A stretch of DNA of 64,000 nucleotides from Rhodovastum sp963804495. GTDB taxonomy: Bacteria; Pseudomonadota; Alphaproteobacteria; Acetobacterales; Acetobacteraceae. Of this stretch, positions 1-8,948 are shown piece after piece (position 1 is the stretch's first letter; the number at the start of each line of letters is the position of its first letter). A model generated the notes under the pieces. The model was given only the letters and a program-made list of their open reading frames with translations, had not been told where the DNA came from and made no database searches. The stretch is from positions 310,001 through 374,000 of the forward strand of contig CAWDQN010000005.1 in assembly GCA_963804495.1 (NCBI GenBank), written 5' to 3'. A program made the translations under genes and the position numbers.

Positions 1-1401
1 AGCGCCTGGCGATTACCGCCCAGGAGGAACGCGGCTCGCGGATGAATCTCGAAGAGGTCTTCTCGCGCATCAGCGACGATACGATGATCCGCGTGCTTGG
101 AGGCGAGGTAACGCATCCGGCAATCGGCAGCGGGGGTCGCCGGGCGCGCGGGCTCGCTCGCGCGATCCTCGACCGAAACCTATATCATCGCGCGTTCGCC
201 TTCCGTGGCCGCTTCATCGCCTGCCCGGCGCTGACGGAACGTGACAAGGAAGATTTGCGTCAAAACAAGTGGGGCAGCCTTGTCAAGGCGCTCGAGTCGC
301 TGGAAAGCCGCATGGCGCTCGAGCAAGCGATCTTCGAGTTCGCCCAGCAGATCGGCACGTCCTTGCGCGATAAGTTCCCGGAAGACGAGGCGCTTAAAGA
401 TGCCTTGGACCACCTAGCGGCTGCGGGCCGAGAACAAATCATCGTCGATCTGGCCGAGAGCAAGGCCGACGCTATCCGCATCCTCGCCCGCTATCCGAAT
501 GACCGCCTGGCCGTCCCGGAATTCTCGTTTAACCCGGTCAAATGGGCCGATGCCTACGACCTCCAGAAACGCACAGGCTATGTCTTCTGCCCGCGCGAAA
601 CCGTGGCCGTCATCGGGCTAGCGGCCAAGCTCGTGTTCCTAGAACGGTTCGGACTCGTCATGGCCAAAGAGGCCGATGGCTACATTAAAGCACCAGAGAT
701 TCGGCGTGGCTGGCTGGAACATCTCGAGGAAGCCGGCCATATCGACCACGAGGCTGTGCAGCATCTCCAGGAACAGCGCTTTTCGCTGTTGCGCATAACC
801 CTCGATGACGTTCCAGTTCCTGCCGAGTGGCTCGCAGACGACCCCGACCTCGGTGTCGAACTGGCCAACGGCCTCGATGCCCTTCTGCCTGCAGGGCTGA
901 TTCTCGCTGAAAAGGAGGCGCTGACCAAGACATTGAGTGGCCTCTTTAGGTTTGTCGACACATGGCATAACAGCGGCAATGTTACCGCGACGTTGCCGAA
1001 CGAGGCGGGGCTGCAGGCGAAAGTCCGCGAGGCGCTTGACTATCAAGGTGTTAGGACGTTCTGAAGCAGGCAAGCTAAGCGGCGGCGAGTTCGACCTCGT
1101 CGCCGAAGACCGCGTGCTCATCGAGAACAAATTGGCCGAAGAGGTGCGGGATCCGTTCGACGCAAAATCTGCGGCCGGCACCCAAGGGCGACGCTATGCT
1201 ATCGCGCTCGGCGGCCGTTTGGTCATCGTCGTCATGGCATATATCCCAAAACCTGGACAGTTTCCTGCCAAGGCCAAGAGCGTTCTAGTCCGCAAAATTG
1301 ACGCACAAGACGATCGGCGCGCTGAGATCCGGATCGTCATTCCTCATGGTGCGGTCGTACCGTCGCGCGAAAAACGGGGACCGACGAATTCTCACGCTTA
1401 G
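1..1401 (+). pseudogene. HD-phosphohydrolase-like C-terminus with PD-(D/E)XK-like tail, 5'-partial and frameshifted
   Basis: The reading frame is open from the left edge of the window, so the gene begins upstream; the ATG at 42 is probably internal because its nearest AGGAGG (22-27) lies too far away. The frame runs to a stop at 1064. The next frame then continues coherently to 1401, which implies one extra base at about 1045-1060. The first part (RISDD..., then LARAILDRNLYHRAF) resembles the region after the HD domain in SAMHD1/YwfO-like dNTP phosphohydrolases. The second part contains GEFDLV followed by IENKLA, a D...ExK pattern typical of PD-(D/E)XK nuclease folds. Both family calls rest on short motifs only. 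The function is unknown. Nucleotide hydrolase plus nuclease would suit a defence or repair role, but this is speculative. Confidence 0.5.
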
Positions 1402-1861
1402 AAAACCGGCCAATGGCTTTCCGGCACGAAAGGCAAGCCAATGAATCATTCTTAACTCGAACCAGACCGACCGGAAACCACCCAAGTAAACAGATGCGCA
1501 GCGCAGTCCATGTGCAGCTTCTGACCCCTAGCCAAACTTTAGTCGAATGCCACGTTATGAGCCAAACGAACGTTGGAATCCGCGGATGAATGACCGCTTC
1601 CCGGAAGCGTATGCTTCTGGAGCTAGCGACCGACTAGGGTCGATTGCGGCTGTCAGGCCCCCCCTCAATGTCCGCTTCAGTTCGGCCCCCATCCGTCACC
1701 TGCCATTCCGCTGTCGGCCAGGACCGGACCTTCGGCCGATAGCATCGAAGGTCTGAGAAGGGTCGGAAGCAGCCATCGGATGGAGATGCGGCACATAGGG
1801 TCGGTTTCTCGGAAGCGACATGCAAGGGAAGGCGGGCCGGGTCGCCGGCGCGAACATCCGG
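1402..1861. other. non-coding gap of about 460 bp
   Basis: No convincing gene is seen. Short open frames on both strands here have Arg/Pro/Ser-rich, low-complexity translations. The stretch around 1635-1780 (gattgcggc..., aatgtccgcttc...) reminds me of degenerate non-coding sequence found scattered in alphaproteobacterial genomes; I cannot verify this. Confidence 0.4.
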
Positions 1862-2305
1862 TTACGCGGCGCCGGGCGGCAGCCGCAGCCGGTGCGCCAG
1901 TGCGGCGTGCTGGTCGCGCAGCACGTCGGCCAGCGTGTGGCGGTCAAGCACCGCCAGGAACGCCGCCATCGCCTCCTCCATCATCCCTTCCAGCCGGCAC
2001 GGGCCGCGAATCGGGCAGAACCCGCCGTCCATGCACTCCACCACCGCCAGCGTCGCCTCGGTGCGCCGCACCACCTCGCCGATCACGATACGTTCGGGCG
2101 GTTGCGCCAGCAGCAGCCCGCCATGCCGACCGCGCACCGAGCGCACATAGCCGAGTTGCCCCAGCGCGTTGGCCACCTTGTGCAGATGATGCTCGGAAAT
2201 CCGGTAGGCGGCGGCGATTTCGCTGATCGGCACGACGCAGCCCTCGCGCACCGCCAGGTGGATGAGGGTGCGCAAGCCGTAGTCGGCGAAGCGGGTCAGG
2301 TTCAT
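1862..2305 (-). CDS. nsrR: Rrf2 family transcriptional regulator, NsrR-like
   Basis: A 147-residue winged-helix repressor. The start MNLTRFADYGLR is the conserved Rrf2 beginning, so I take the ATG at 2305 rather than an upstream one. The helix-turn-helix covers roughly residues 25-60. Three cysteines, C91, C97 and C103 (C-x5-C-x5-C), sit where NsrR proteins bind an [Fe-S] cluster that senses nitric oxide. NsrR normally represses NO-detoxification genes; none is adjacent here, so its targets lie elsewhere or the assignment is to the wider Rrf2 family (IscR, RirA). The histidine kinase gene lies upstream on the same strand, 133 bp away. Confidence 0.82.
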   Translation of the reverse strand: MNLTRFADYGLRTLIHLAVREGCVVPISEIAAAYRISEHHLHKVANALGQLGYVRSVRGRHGGLLLAQPPERIVIGEVVRRTEATLAVVECMDGGFCPIRGPCRLEGMMEEAMAAFLAVLDRHTLADVLRDQHAALAHRLRLPPGAA

Positions 2306-2438
2306 GGGCGCGACCGCGCTGCGGTGGCGCTGACCTGTCCGCGGGTCCATCCCGACGCGGGAATGTGCGGGTCCGTTCCCACCGGTGGTCGCGCCATGCC
2401 CGCCGCCCGGGGCTTTGCGGCCATGCTTTCGCCCTTCC

Positions 2439-4562
2439 TCAGACGTCGGCGATCTGCGCCGTCTTGCCGAACAAGGCGGCGGTGACCACCTCGCGCAGGC
2501 ACTGCTCGTCGTAGGGTTTCTGCAGCACGGTGAATCCCTGCCGCCGCGCCTGTTCGGCCGCGCCGCTGCCGCCGCTGACCAGGATCGCCGGCATCTGCAG
2601 GTTGCGGGCGCGCAACTCGCGCACCAGGTCGATCCCGCTCATGCCGCCGGGCATCAGGATGTCGGTTACCAGCACCGCGTAACTTTGCATCTGCAACAGC
2701 GTCAGCGCCGCCAGGCCCGATGCCGCCACCGCCACGTCGAAGCCCAGCATCTCCAGCCGGCCGCGGGTTACGGCGGCAACCTCGGCATTGTCCTCCACCA
2801 GCAGCGCGTGCAAGCCGGTGCCGGGTACCGTGGCGGAAGCGGCCGGTGCCTGGCGCGGCGCCGGCGTTTCGTTGCAGGCCGGCAGGTACAGCGTCACCGT
2901 GGTGCCGATGCCGGGCGTGCTGTCGATGCTGGCGGTGCCAGACGACTGGCGGGCGAAGCCATAAACCTGCGACAGGCCGAGCCCGGTGCCCTTGCCGATC
3001 TCCTTGGTGGTGAAGAACGGGTCGAACACCCGCGGTAGCACCGAGGGCGCAATGCCGAGGCCGGTGTCGGATACCGATAAGGCGATGAACTCGCCCAGCA
3101 GGTTATCGATGTCGTGCTCGGCGGTCAGCGTCACCCGGTGCAGGCGCAGCGTCAGCCGGCCACCGTTCGGCATGGCATCTCGGGCGTTGACCGCCAGGTT
3201 CACCACCGCCAGCTCGAGTTCCGAGGGATCGACCTTGACGATGAAGGGGCCGGCCGGGTCGGCTTCGATCGACATGGCGATATCGCCGCGCAGGGAATGC
3301 GACAGCAGGCCACGCATGTCGGCAAGCTGGCGGGCCAGGTCCAGCGGCTCGGGATAGAGCGCGCGACGGCGGGCGAAGGTCAGCAATTGCCGGGTCAGCG
3401 CCTCGCCCCGGCGCACCGCGGTGACGATCGTGTCCAGCGCCTTGATGTCGCTGGCCTCGCGCGGGCGGCGGCGCATGCGGTCCACATTGCCCAGCACGAT
3501 CATCAGCAGGTTGTTGAAATCATGCGCCACCCCGCCGGTGAGCTCGCCCAGCGCCTCCAGCCGCTGCCCTCGCTGCAGTGCCTCCTCGGCGGCGGCGCGG
3601 CGCTCGGCCTCGTCGAACAAGGCGCGGGTGCGCTTCATGGCGACCCATAGCGCGGCCAGCAGCAGCAGGGTGGCGGGCAGGCCGAACACCAGGTGGGTGG
3701 CCAGGGTACCGAGCCATTCGCTGCGGATGGCGGCGGTTTGCAGCCCGGCCATGACGAACACCGGGTAGGGGCCGACCCGCCGCCAGGCCAGGCGCCGCTC
3801 AAAGCCATCGACGGGTGAGACCTCGGTCAACACCCCGCGATCGAGCGGGCCGGCCACGGCTTTCAGGATGGGTGGCTGTGCCGCCGGATGGAGGCCCTTG
3901 GGGATCGGCGGATAGCGCGCCAGCAGCGTGCCGTCGGTGCGCATCAGAGTGAGGAGTAAACCTTTGGCCTGGCCGATATCGCGGAAGAAATTCTCGAAAT
4001 CGCTGGGCAGCAACGAGGCGGTGACGACGCCGGCGAAGCCGCCGCCCGGCCCGTCGCGGCGGCGGGACACGCCGAAGAACGGCAAGCCGCTGTCGAGCAG
4101 CGGCTGCAGTGTCTCGCCGACGAACAGCCCGGCATCGCTGCCGGTTTGGGCGGCGAAATAGTCGCGGCTGCTGGCGTCCAGGGCGGGCAGGGTGGCGGTG
4201 TAGTCGGTGGCGCAAATGCGACCGTCGGGGCCGATGATCCAGATCGACTGCAAATTCGGCAAGCGGCTGGAAATCGCCTTCAGCCGGTCGTGCCAGCGCG
4301 GAAAATCGGCGCGGATCGCCGCATCGGACAGGCCGCGCGTCATTTCCAGCAGGTTTTGCAGCAGCACATCGGTGCTCTCGAACACCTTCAGCGCCTGCTC
4401 GTGCAGGATGTCGGCGGTGCGGGCGAGCTGTTCGTCGGCCTCACGCTGCGCGTCCCGGCGGATGGTGACCGCGCCGGAGCCGAGCAACACCAACGGCAAC
4501 AGAACGCACCCGACCATGGCAAGGCCGAGAACGCGCAAGGACGCACGCCGCGTCGATTGCAT
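2439..4562 (-). CDS. hybrid sensor histidine kinase/response regulator
   Basis: A 707-residue inner-membrane sensor. Order: N-terminal membrane helix (about 11-33), extracytoplasmic dCache/PDC-like sensor (about 40-280), second membrane helix (about 284-306), HisKA with H347 in GGVAHDFNNLL, HATPase_c (N box VNLAVNARDAM; G boxes DTGLGI and GKGTGLGLS), and a C-terminal receiver with phospho-acceptor D634 in TDILMPGG and K682 in QKPY. The HDFNNLL H-box is typical of PAS/PDC hybrid kinases. An AGGGAGG-type ribosome site precedes the ATG at 4562. No partner regulator is adjacent, so the phosphate probably passes to a distant protein. The ligand is unknown. Confidence 0.9.
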   Translation of the reverse strand: MQSTRRASLRVLGLAMVGCVLLPLVLLGSGAVTIRRDAQREADEQLARTADILHEQALKVFESTDVLLQNLLEMTRGLSDAAIRADFPRWHDRLKAISSRLPNLQSIWIIGPDGRICATDYTATLPALDASSRDYFAAQTGSDAGLFVGETLQPLLDSGLPFFGVSRRRDGPGGGFAGVVTASLLPSDFENFFRDIGQAKGLLLTLMRTDGTLLARYPPIPKGLHPAAQPPILKAVAGPLDRGVLTEVSPVDGFERRLAWRRVGPYPVFVMAGLQTAAIRSEWLGTLATHLVFGLPATLLLLAALWVAMKRTRALFDEAERRAAAEEALQRGQRLEALGELTGGVAHDFNNLLMIVLGNVDRMRRRPREASDIKALDTIVTAVRRGEALTRQLLTFARRRALYPEPLDLARQLADMRGLLSHSLRGDIAMSIEADPAGPFIVKVDPSELELAVVNLAVNARDAMPNGGRLTLRLHRVTLTAEHDIDNLLGEFIALSVSDTGLGIAPSVLPRVFDPFFTTKEIGKGTGLGLSQVYGFARQSSGTASIDSTPGIGTTVTLYLPACNETPAPRQAPAASATVPGTGLHALLVEDNAEVAAVTRGRLEMLGFDVAVAASGLAALTLLQMQSYAVLVTDILMPGGMSGIDLVRELRARNLQMPAILVSGGSGAAEQARRQGFTVLQKPYDEQCLREVVTAALFGKTAQIADV

Positions 4563-4696
4563 CCCGCCTCCCTGGGTCGCCGGTATCGGTCCGCCTAAAC
4601 CCCCTACTGCGCCCAGACCGCGGCAGGAAGGTTTCGCCCGATCAAGCTTTCGGGAGCGCCTCGCTTCTGGCGGCCGCCCGGTTCAGCGGTACGGCG

Positions 4697-4960
4697 TCAG
4701 CGGGTGCGGCGGGGTTTCGCCGCCGGGGCGGCCGGCGCCGCCTTGGGGACGGGGGGGAGATCCTCCTCAAGAATCGTCAGGTGCACCGCATAGGAGAGTT
4801 CCCCGTCCTCACGGTCCTCGTACAAGGTGCCGACGACCTCGTCGTCGACCGCGACCTCCACGGTCAGGCCGGGCTTGGCGGGCGCCACCACCCGGATTCG
4901 GTCGCAGCCCAGCAGGCGGCGCAGGTAGGTCTGCACGCGCTCCATGTCGGATCGGGTCAT
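4697..4960 (-). CDS. DUF3126 family protein
   Basis: An 87-residue protein. The core ERVQTYLRRLLGCDRIRV...DDEVVGTLYEDREDGELSYAVHLTILEEDL fits DUF3126, a small protein family conserved across alphaproteobacteria with no established function. The C-terminus is an Ala/Pro/Lys tail with basic end KPRRTR. It lies between the hybrid kinase gene (same strand) and the EF-G gene (opposite strand). Confidence 0.8.
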   Translation of the reverse strand: MTRSDMERVQTYLRRLLGCDRIRVVAPAKPGLTVEVAVDDEVVGTLYEDREDGELSYAVHLTILEEDLPPVPKAAPAAPAAKPRRTR

Positions 4961-5316
4961 GACGACGTTGCTCTCCCGGGTGATGCGTCAGCTTCCGGTT
5001 AGCGCGTTGGCGGGCTTAGGCCAAGGGGCAGACCCCCTGGCCTTGCCGCCTTGCGTGCCGGCGGCATCTGTCCATGGCGCCGCTCCGTCATTTCAGGATG
5101 CACCGGTCACCCCACGACGCACTTGCCTCCCCAAGACGCACTTGCAACCCAACACGCACTTGCCTCCCGAAGACGGACTTGCAAATCGCCGGCCGGAAGG
5201 GCATGTGCTGCTGCGTATCGCACCGGCTCATGGGCCGGAACATGAACGGGCGCGCGAGGCAACCGGCCACGCAGCGCCCGTTATGGTCATGCCCTGAGGG
5301 CTAATGGAGGTCTGCC
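4961..5316. other. fusA leader / divergent intergenic region
   Basis: A 356-bp space between the divergent DUF3126 and EF-G genes. No gene is supported. It holds a four-copy direct repeat (5117-5190), listed separately, and a GGAGG ribosome site at 5306-5310, six bases before the GTG start of the EF-G gene. Confidence 0.6.
5117..5190. repeat. four direct repeats, 18-19 bp period, in the EF-G leader
   Basis: The decamer acgcacttgc occurs at 5117-5126, 5136-5145 and 5154-5163, and as acggacttgc at 5173-5182. The filler alternates between a cctccc-type and an aaccc/aaatc-type version, giving an apparent higher-order unit of about 37 bp. It lies 127-200 bp upstream of the GTG start at 5317. Confidence 0.8.
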
Positions 5317-7405
5317 GTGCCGAAAACGCCACTGGAGTGGATCCGTAACATCGGGATCACCGCGCATATTGACGCGGGGAAGACCACGACGACGGAGCGC
5401 ATTCTCTATTACACGGGCGTGTCGCACAAGATCGGCGAGGTGCACGACGGCAACACCACGACCGATTACATGGAGCAGGAGCGTGAGCGGGGCATCACCA
5501 TCACCTCCGCCGCGGTCACGTGCGAGTGGAAGGACCACCGCATCAACATCATCGACACGCCGGGCCACATCGATTTCAACATCGAGGTGAACCGCAGCCT
5601 GCGGGTGCTGGACGGCGCGGTGTTCATCATCGAGGGCGTGGCCGGCGTGCAGCCGCAGTCGGAGACCAACTGGCGCCTGGCCGACCGCTACAACGTGCCG
5701 CGCATCATCTTCATCAACAAGCTCGACCGCACCGGCGCCGATTTCTATCGCGCCTTCGACACGCTGAAGGAAAAGCTCGACATCGTGGCGCTGCCGTTGC
5801 AGCTGCCGATCGGCATCGAAGACACGTTCGTCGGCGTGATCGACCTGGTCGAGATGAAGGCGGTGATCTGGGAAGGCGGCGAGCTCGGCGCGAAGTATCA
5901 CGACGAGCCGATTCCCGCCGAGCTGGAGGAGAAGGCGAAGGAATATCGCCAGCTCCTGCTCGACACCGCGCTGTCGGTCGATAACGAGGCGATGGAAGAG
6001 TATTTCGAGCACGGCGACGTGGCGGTCGCCACCTTGAAGCGCTGCATCAAGGCCGGCACCATCAGCGGCGCCTTCCGCCCGGTGCTGTGCGGCACCGCGT
6101 TCAAGAACAAGGGCGTGCAGCCGCTGCTCGATGCGGTGCTCGACTATCTGCCGAGCCCGCTGGACGTGCCGGGCATTTCCATCGCCGCCGAGGAAGGCGA
6201 GGAGGACGGCGAGTTCAGCGACCGCCGCCGGATCAAGGCCGACCCCAAGGCGCCGTTCGCCGGGCTCGCGTTCAAGATCATCAACGACAAATACGGTACC
6301 CTGACCTTCGTGCGGGTCTATTCCGGCACGCTGAAAAGCGGCGACACGCTGCTGAACACCACCAAGGACCACAAGGAACGCGTCGGCCGCATGTTCCAGA
6401 TGCATGCCGACAAGCGCGCCGAAATCAAGGAAGTCGAGGCTGGCGACATCGCCGCCTTCGTCGGCCTGAAGGACACCGGGACCGGCGACACGCTGGCGAG
6501 CCCGGACGATCCGGTGGTGCTGGAGCGCATGGCCTTCCCGGTGCCGGTGATCGACATCTCGGTCGAGCCGAGGACCAAGGATTCGGTCGAGAAAATGACC
6601 ATCGGCCTGCAGAAGCTTGCCGGCGAGGACCCCAGCCTGCGCCTGAAGACCGACCAGGAAACCGGCCAGACCATTTTGTCCGGCATGGGCGAGCTGCACC
6701 TGGAAATCATCATCGACCGGCTGCGCCGCGAATACGGCGTCGAGGCCAATATCGGCGCCCCGCAGGTGGCTTATCGCGAGACCATCAGCAAGACGCACAC
6801 CGAAACCTACACTCACAAGAAGCAGACCGGCGGCTCCGGCCAGTTCGCCGAGGTGAAGATCGTCTTCGCCCCGCAGGAGCGCAATGCCGGCGTGCTGTTC
6901 GAGAACAAGGTGGTCGGCGGCACGGTGCCGAAGGAATACATCCCGGCGGTGGAGAAGGGCATCCGCATGCAGGCCGACACCGGCGTGCTGGCCGGGTTCC
7001 AGACCGTGGACTTCAAATACACGCTGATCGACGGCAAGTACCATGATGTCGAACTCCTCGGCGCTCGCCTTCGAAATCGCCGCCAAGGCGTGCTTCCGCG
7101 AGGGCATGAAGAAGGCCGGCCCGATCATCCTGGAGCCGATCATGGACGTGGAGGTCACCACCCCGCAGGACCATGTCGGCGACGTGGTGGGCGACATCAA
7201 CCGCCGCCGCGGCATGATCCAGAACCAGGAGAGCGCCGGCTCGACGGTGATCGTGCGGGCGCATGTACCGCTGAAGGAAATGTTCGGCTATATTTCCGAT
7301 CTGCGTAGCATGACCAAGGGGCGTGCCTCCTTCACCATGCAGTTCCACCACTACGAACCGGTGCCGCGGAACATCGCCGACGAGATCATGGCGAAGAGCG
7401 CCTGA
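5317..7405 (+). pseudogene. fusA: translation elongation factor G, single-base frameshift at about 7051
   Basis: EF-G GTPase for ribosomal translocation. GTG start at 5317 with GGAGG six bases upstream. G1 is AHIDAGKTTTTE, G3 DTPGHIDF, G4 NKLD, followed by EF-G domains II-V. The frame is intact until GKYHDV (codon ends 7050); one extra g at 7051 moves the rest, SSALAFEIAAKACFREGM..., into the next frame, ending at 7405. Removing that base gives 695 residues, a normal EF-G length. The gene lies alone, not with rpsL/rpsG/tuf, and DTPGHIDF differs from the usual DTPGHVDF, so it may be a second EF-G paralogue. Because EF-G is essential, the frameshift is either a sequence error or lies in a dispensable copy. 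Confidence 0.9.
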
Positions 7406-7426
7406 CCCTGGCTGTGCGGAACTGAA

Positions 7427-7462
7427 CCGACGGCGCGGGTGCGCGATCGCCCGCGCCGTCGG
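7427..7462 (+). terminator. strong hairpin after the EF-G gene
   Basis: Perfect 13-bp arms (ccgacggcgcggg at 7427-7439, complement at 7450-7462) with a 10-base loop, 21 bp after the EF-G stop. No T-tract follows, so termination may need Rho. Confidence 0.6.
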
Positions 7463-7532
7463 CATGTCAGAGCAACATCGGCCAGACTGGCGATAGCCGG
7501 CCGATAAAGTTGCTCGATAAAGCAAAGAGCTG

Positions 7533-7570
7533 GAGCGCTCTGACCGTTTGCGGTCAGGGATAAAGCGCTC
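7533..7570. repeat. intergenic hairpin element
   Basis: Arms ctgaccg (7540-7546) and cggtcag (7551-7557), flanked by agcgctc on both sides. It resembles short palindromic elements common in alphaproteobacterial spacers. No function is shown. Confidence 0.35.
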
Positions 7571-7601
7571 TCAGCCGAGGGGTCCGGACGGAACGAGGTC
7601 C

Positions 7602-8942
7602 ATGACGGTCCGCACTGCTGATGACAGGCATCTGGCCGCGATTCGCCGCCTGGCCGCGCATTTGGCCGGCGTTCTGCAGGCCGATCTGAGCCTGCGCCTG
7701 TGGAACGGGGAGTTGTTGCCCCTCGGGCCGGCTCCCACGGGCGAACTGGCGCTGGCCATTCGCACGCCGGCCGCCATCAGCCGCCTGCTGCGACGGCCGC
7801 GCCTGTTCACCCTGCTTGACCTGATGGCGGCGGGCGATATCGACATCGAAGGCGGCACGCTGCTCGACATCGCGGCAAGGCGCGGGGCGGCCTCACGCGG
7901 GATGGCGCGGCGGCTGGACAAGAGGCTGCTGGCGCGCACGCTGCTGCCCTTCCTGTTCCTGCGCACCGGGCGCGCCGGGCCTGGCCGTGCCTGGCCCGGC
8001 TATGCCTGGCCCGGCTATGCCTGGCAAGGAGACGCGGCGGCACGGCCGGAGGCAGGACGCGACGACAAGGCTCTGGTGCAGTTCCATTACGACCTGTCGA
8101 ACGACTTCTACGCACGCTTCCTCGACGCCGAGATGCAGTATTCCTGCGCCTATTTCCCGGACTGGACGGCGGAGCTGGAGGCGGCGCAGCAGGCCAAGAT
8201 GGACATGATCTGCCGCAAGCTGCGGCTGCGTCCGGGCCAGCGCTTCCTCGACATCGGCTGCGGCTGGGGCGGGCTGGTCTGTCACGCGGCCCGGCACCAC
8301 GGGGTGCATGCGCATGGCGTGACCCTGTCGCAGGCGCAGCATGATTTCGCCCAGGCGAAGATCGTCCGGCTCGGGCTGCAGGACCATGTCACCGTCGATC
8401 TGAAGGACTGGCGGGCGCTTGCCGGCGAATACGACGCCATCGCCTCGATCGGCATGTTCGAGCATGTCGGCGCCGCCAACCACGCGGCGTATTTCCGCGG
8501 CGTGCACGCGCTGCTGAAGCCGCGTGGCCTGATGCTGCACCACGCCATCACCCGCCCGGCCAAGCGGAACGATCGCGCCTTCCGCCGCCACAAGCCCGAA
8601 TACGCCGCCATCATCCGCTACATCTTCCCCGGCGGGGAACTCGACCATATCGGCAGCACCCTCGCCAAACTCGAGCGCTTTGGCTTCGAGGTGCACGATG
8701 TTGAGGGCTGGCGCGAACATTACGCCCGCACCACCCGCCTGTGGTGCGAGCGCCTGCATGCGCAGCGCGGCGCCGCCGCGGCTGAGGTGGGCGCGGGCAG
8801 GCTGCGGCTGTGGCTGCTGTATCTTGCCGGGGTGTCGCTGGCCTTCGAACGCGGGACGGTGGGGATTTTCCAGACGGTGGCGACGCGGCGGGCGAGGGGG
8901 GCGAGCGGTCTGCCGCCTACCCGGGCGGGTTTATACCAGTAA
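7602..8942 (+). CDS. cfa: cyclopropane-fatty-acyl-phospholipid synthase family protein
   Basis: A 446-residue SAM-dependent enzyme that would add a methylene bridge to unsaturated acyl chains of membrane phospholipids. The N-terminal lipid-binding-like domain (about 1-130) precedes the methyltransferase domain with FHYDLSNDFYARFLD, the SAM motif FLDIGCGWGGLVCHAA, and GMFEHVG. I chose the ATG at 7602; an upstream in-frame start at 7548 would add a non-conserved stretch lying in the hairpin element. Between the domains is an in-frame repeat giving WPGYAWPGYAWQG, from a 15-bp unit. The gene converges with the lipoprotein gene, leaving only 6 bp between stops. Related non-Cfa methyltransferases cannot be excluded. 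Confidence 0.85.
   Translation: MTVRTADDRHLAAIRRLAAHLAGVLQADLSLRLWNGELLPLGPAPTGELALAIRTPAAISRLLRRPRLFTLLDLMAAGDIDIEGGTLLDIAARRGAASRGMARRLDKRLLARTLLPFLFLRTGRAGPGRAWPGYAWPGYAWQGDAAARPEAGRDDKALVQFHYDLSNDFYARFLDAEMQYSCAYFPDWTAELEAAQQAKMDMICRKLRLRPGQRFLDIGCGWGGLVCHAARHHGVHAHGVTLSQAQHDFAQAKIVRLGLQDHVTVDLKDWRALAGEYDAIASIGMFEHVGAANHAAYFRGVHALLKPRGLMLHHAITRPAKRNDRAFRRHKPEYAAIIRYIFPGGELDHIGSTLAKLERFGFEVHDVEGWREHYARTTRLWCERLHAQRGAAAAEVGAGRLRLWLLYLAGVSLAFERGTVGIFQTVATRRARGASGLPPTRAGLYQ
7988..8029 (+). repeat. in-frame 15-bp tandem repeat inside the cfa gene
   Basis: The unit tgcctggcccggcta is present at 7988-8002 and 8003-8017, with a partial third copy after that. Being a multiple of three it keeps the frame and encodes repeated Ala-Trp-Pro-Gly-Tyr in the linker ahead of the methyltransferase domain. 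Confidence 0.8.
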
Positions 8943-8948
8943 GCTGGG

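Noticed and set aside
1547..2226. Several overlapping open frames on both strands
   Set aside because: Their translations are Arg/Pro/Ser-rich with no protein-like pattern, and those beyond 1862 are shadows of the Rrf2 gene.
5287..7215. A 642-codon open frame antisense to the EF-G gene
   Set aside because: It mirrors the EF-G codon bias of GC-rich DNA; the translation is His/Asp/Val-rich and resembles no family.
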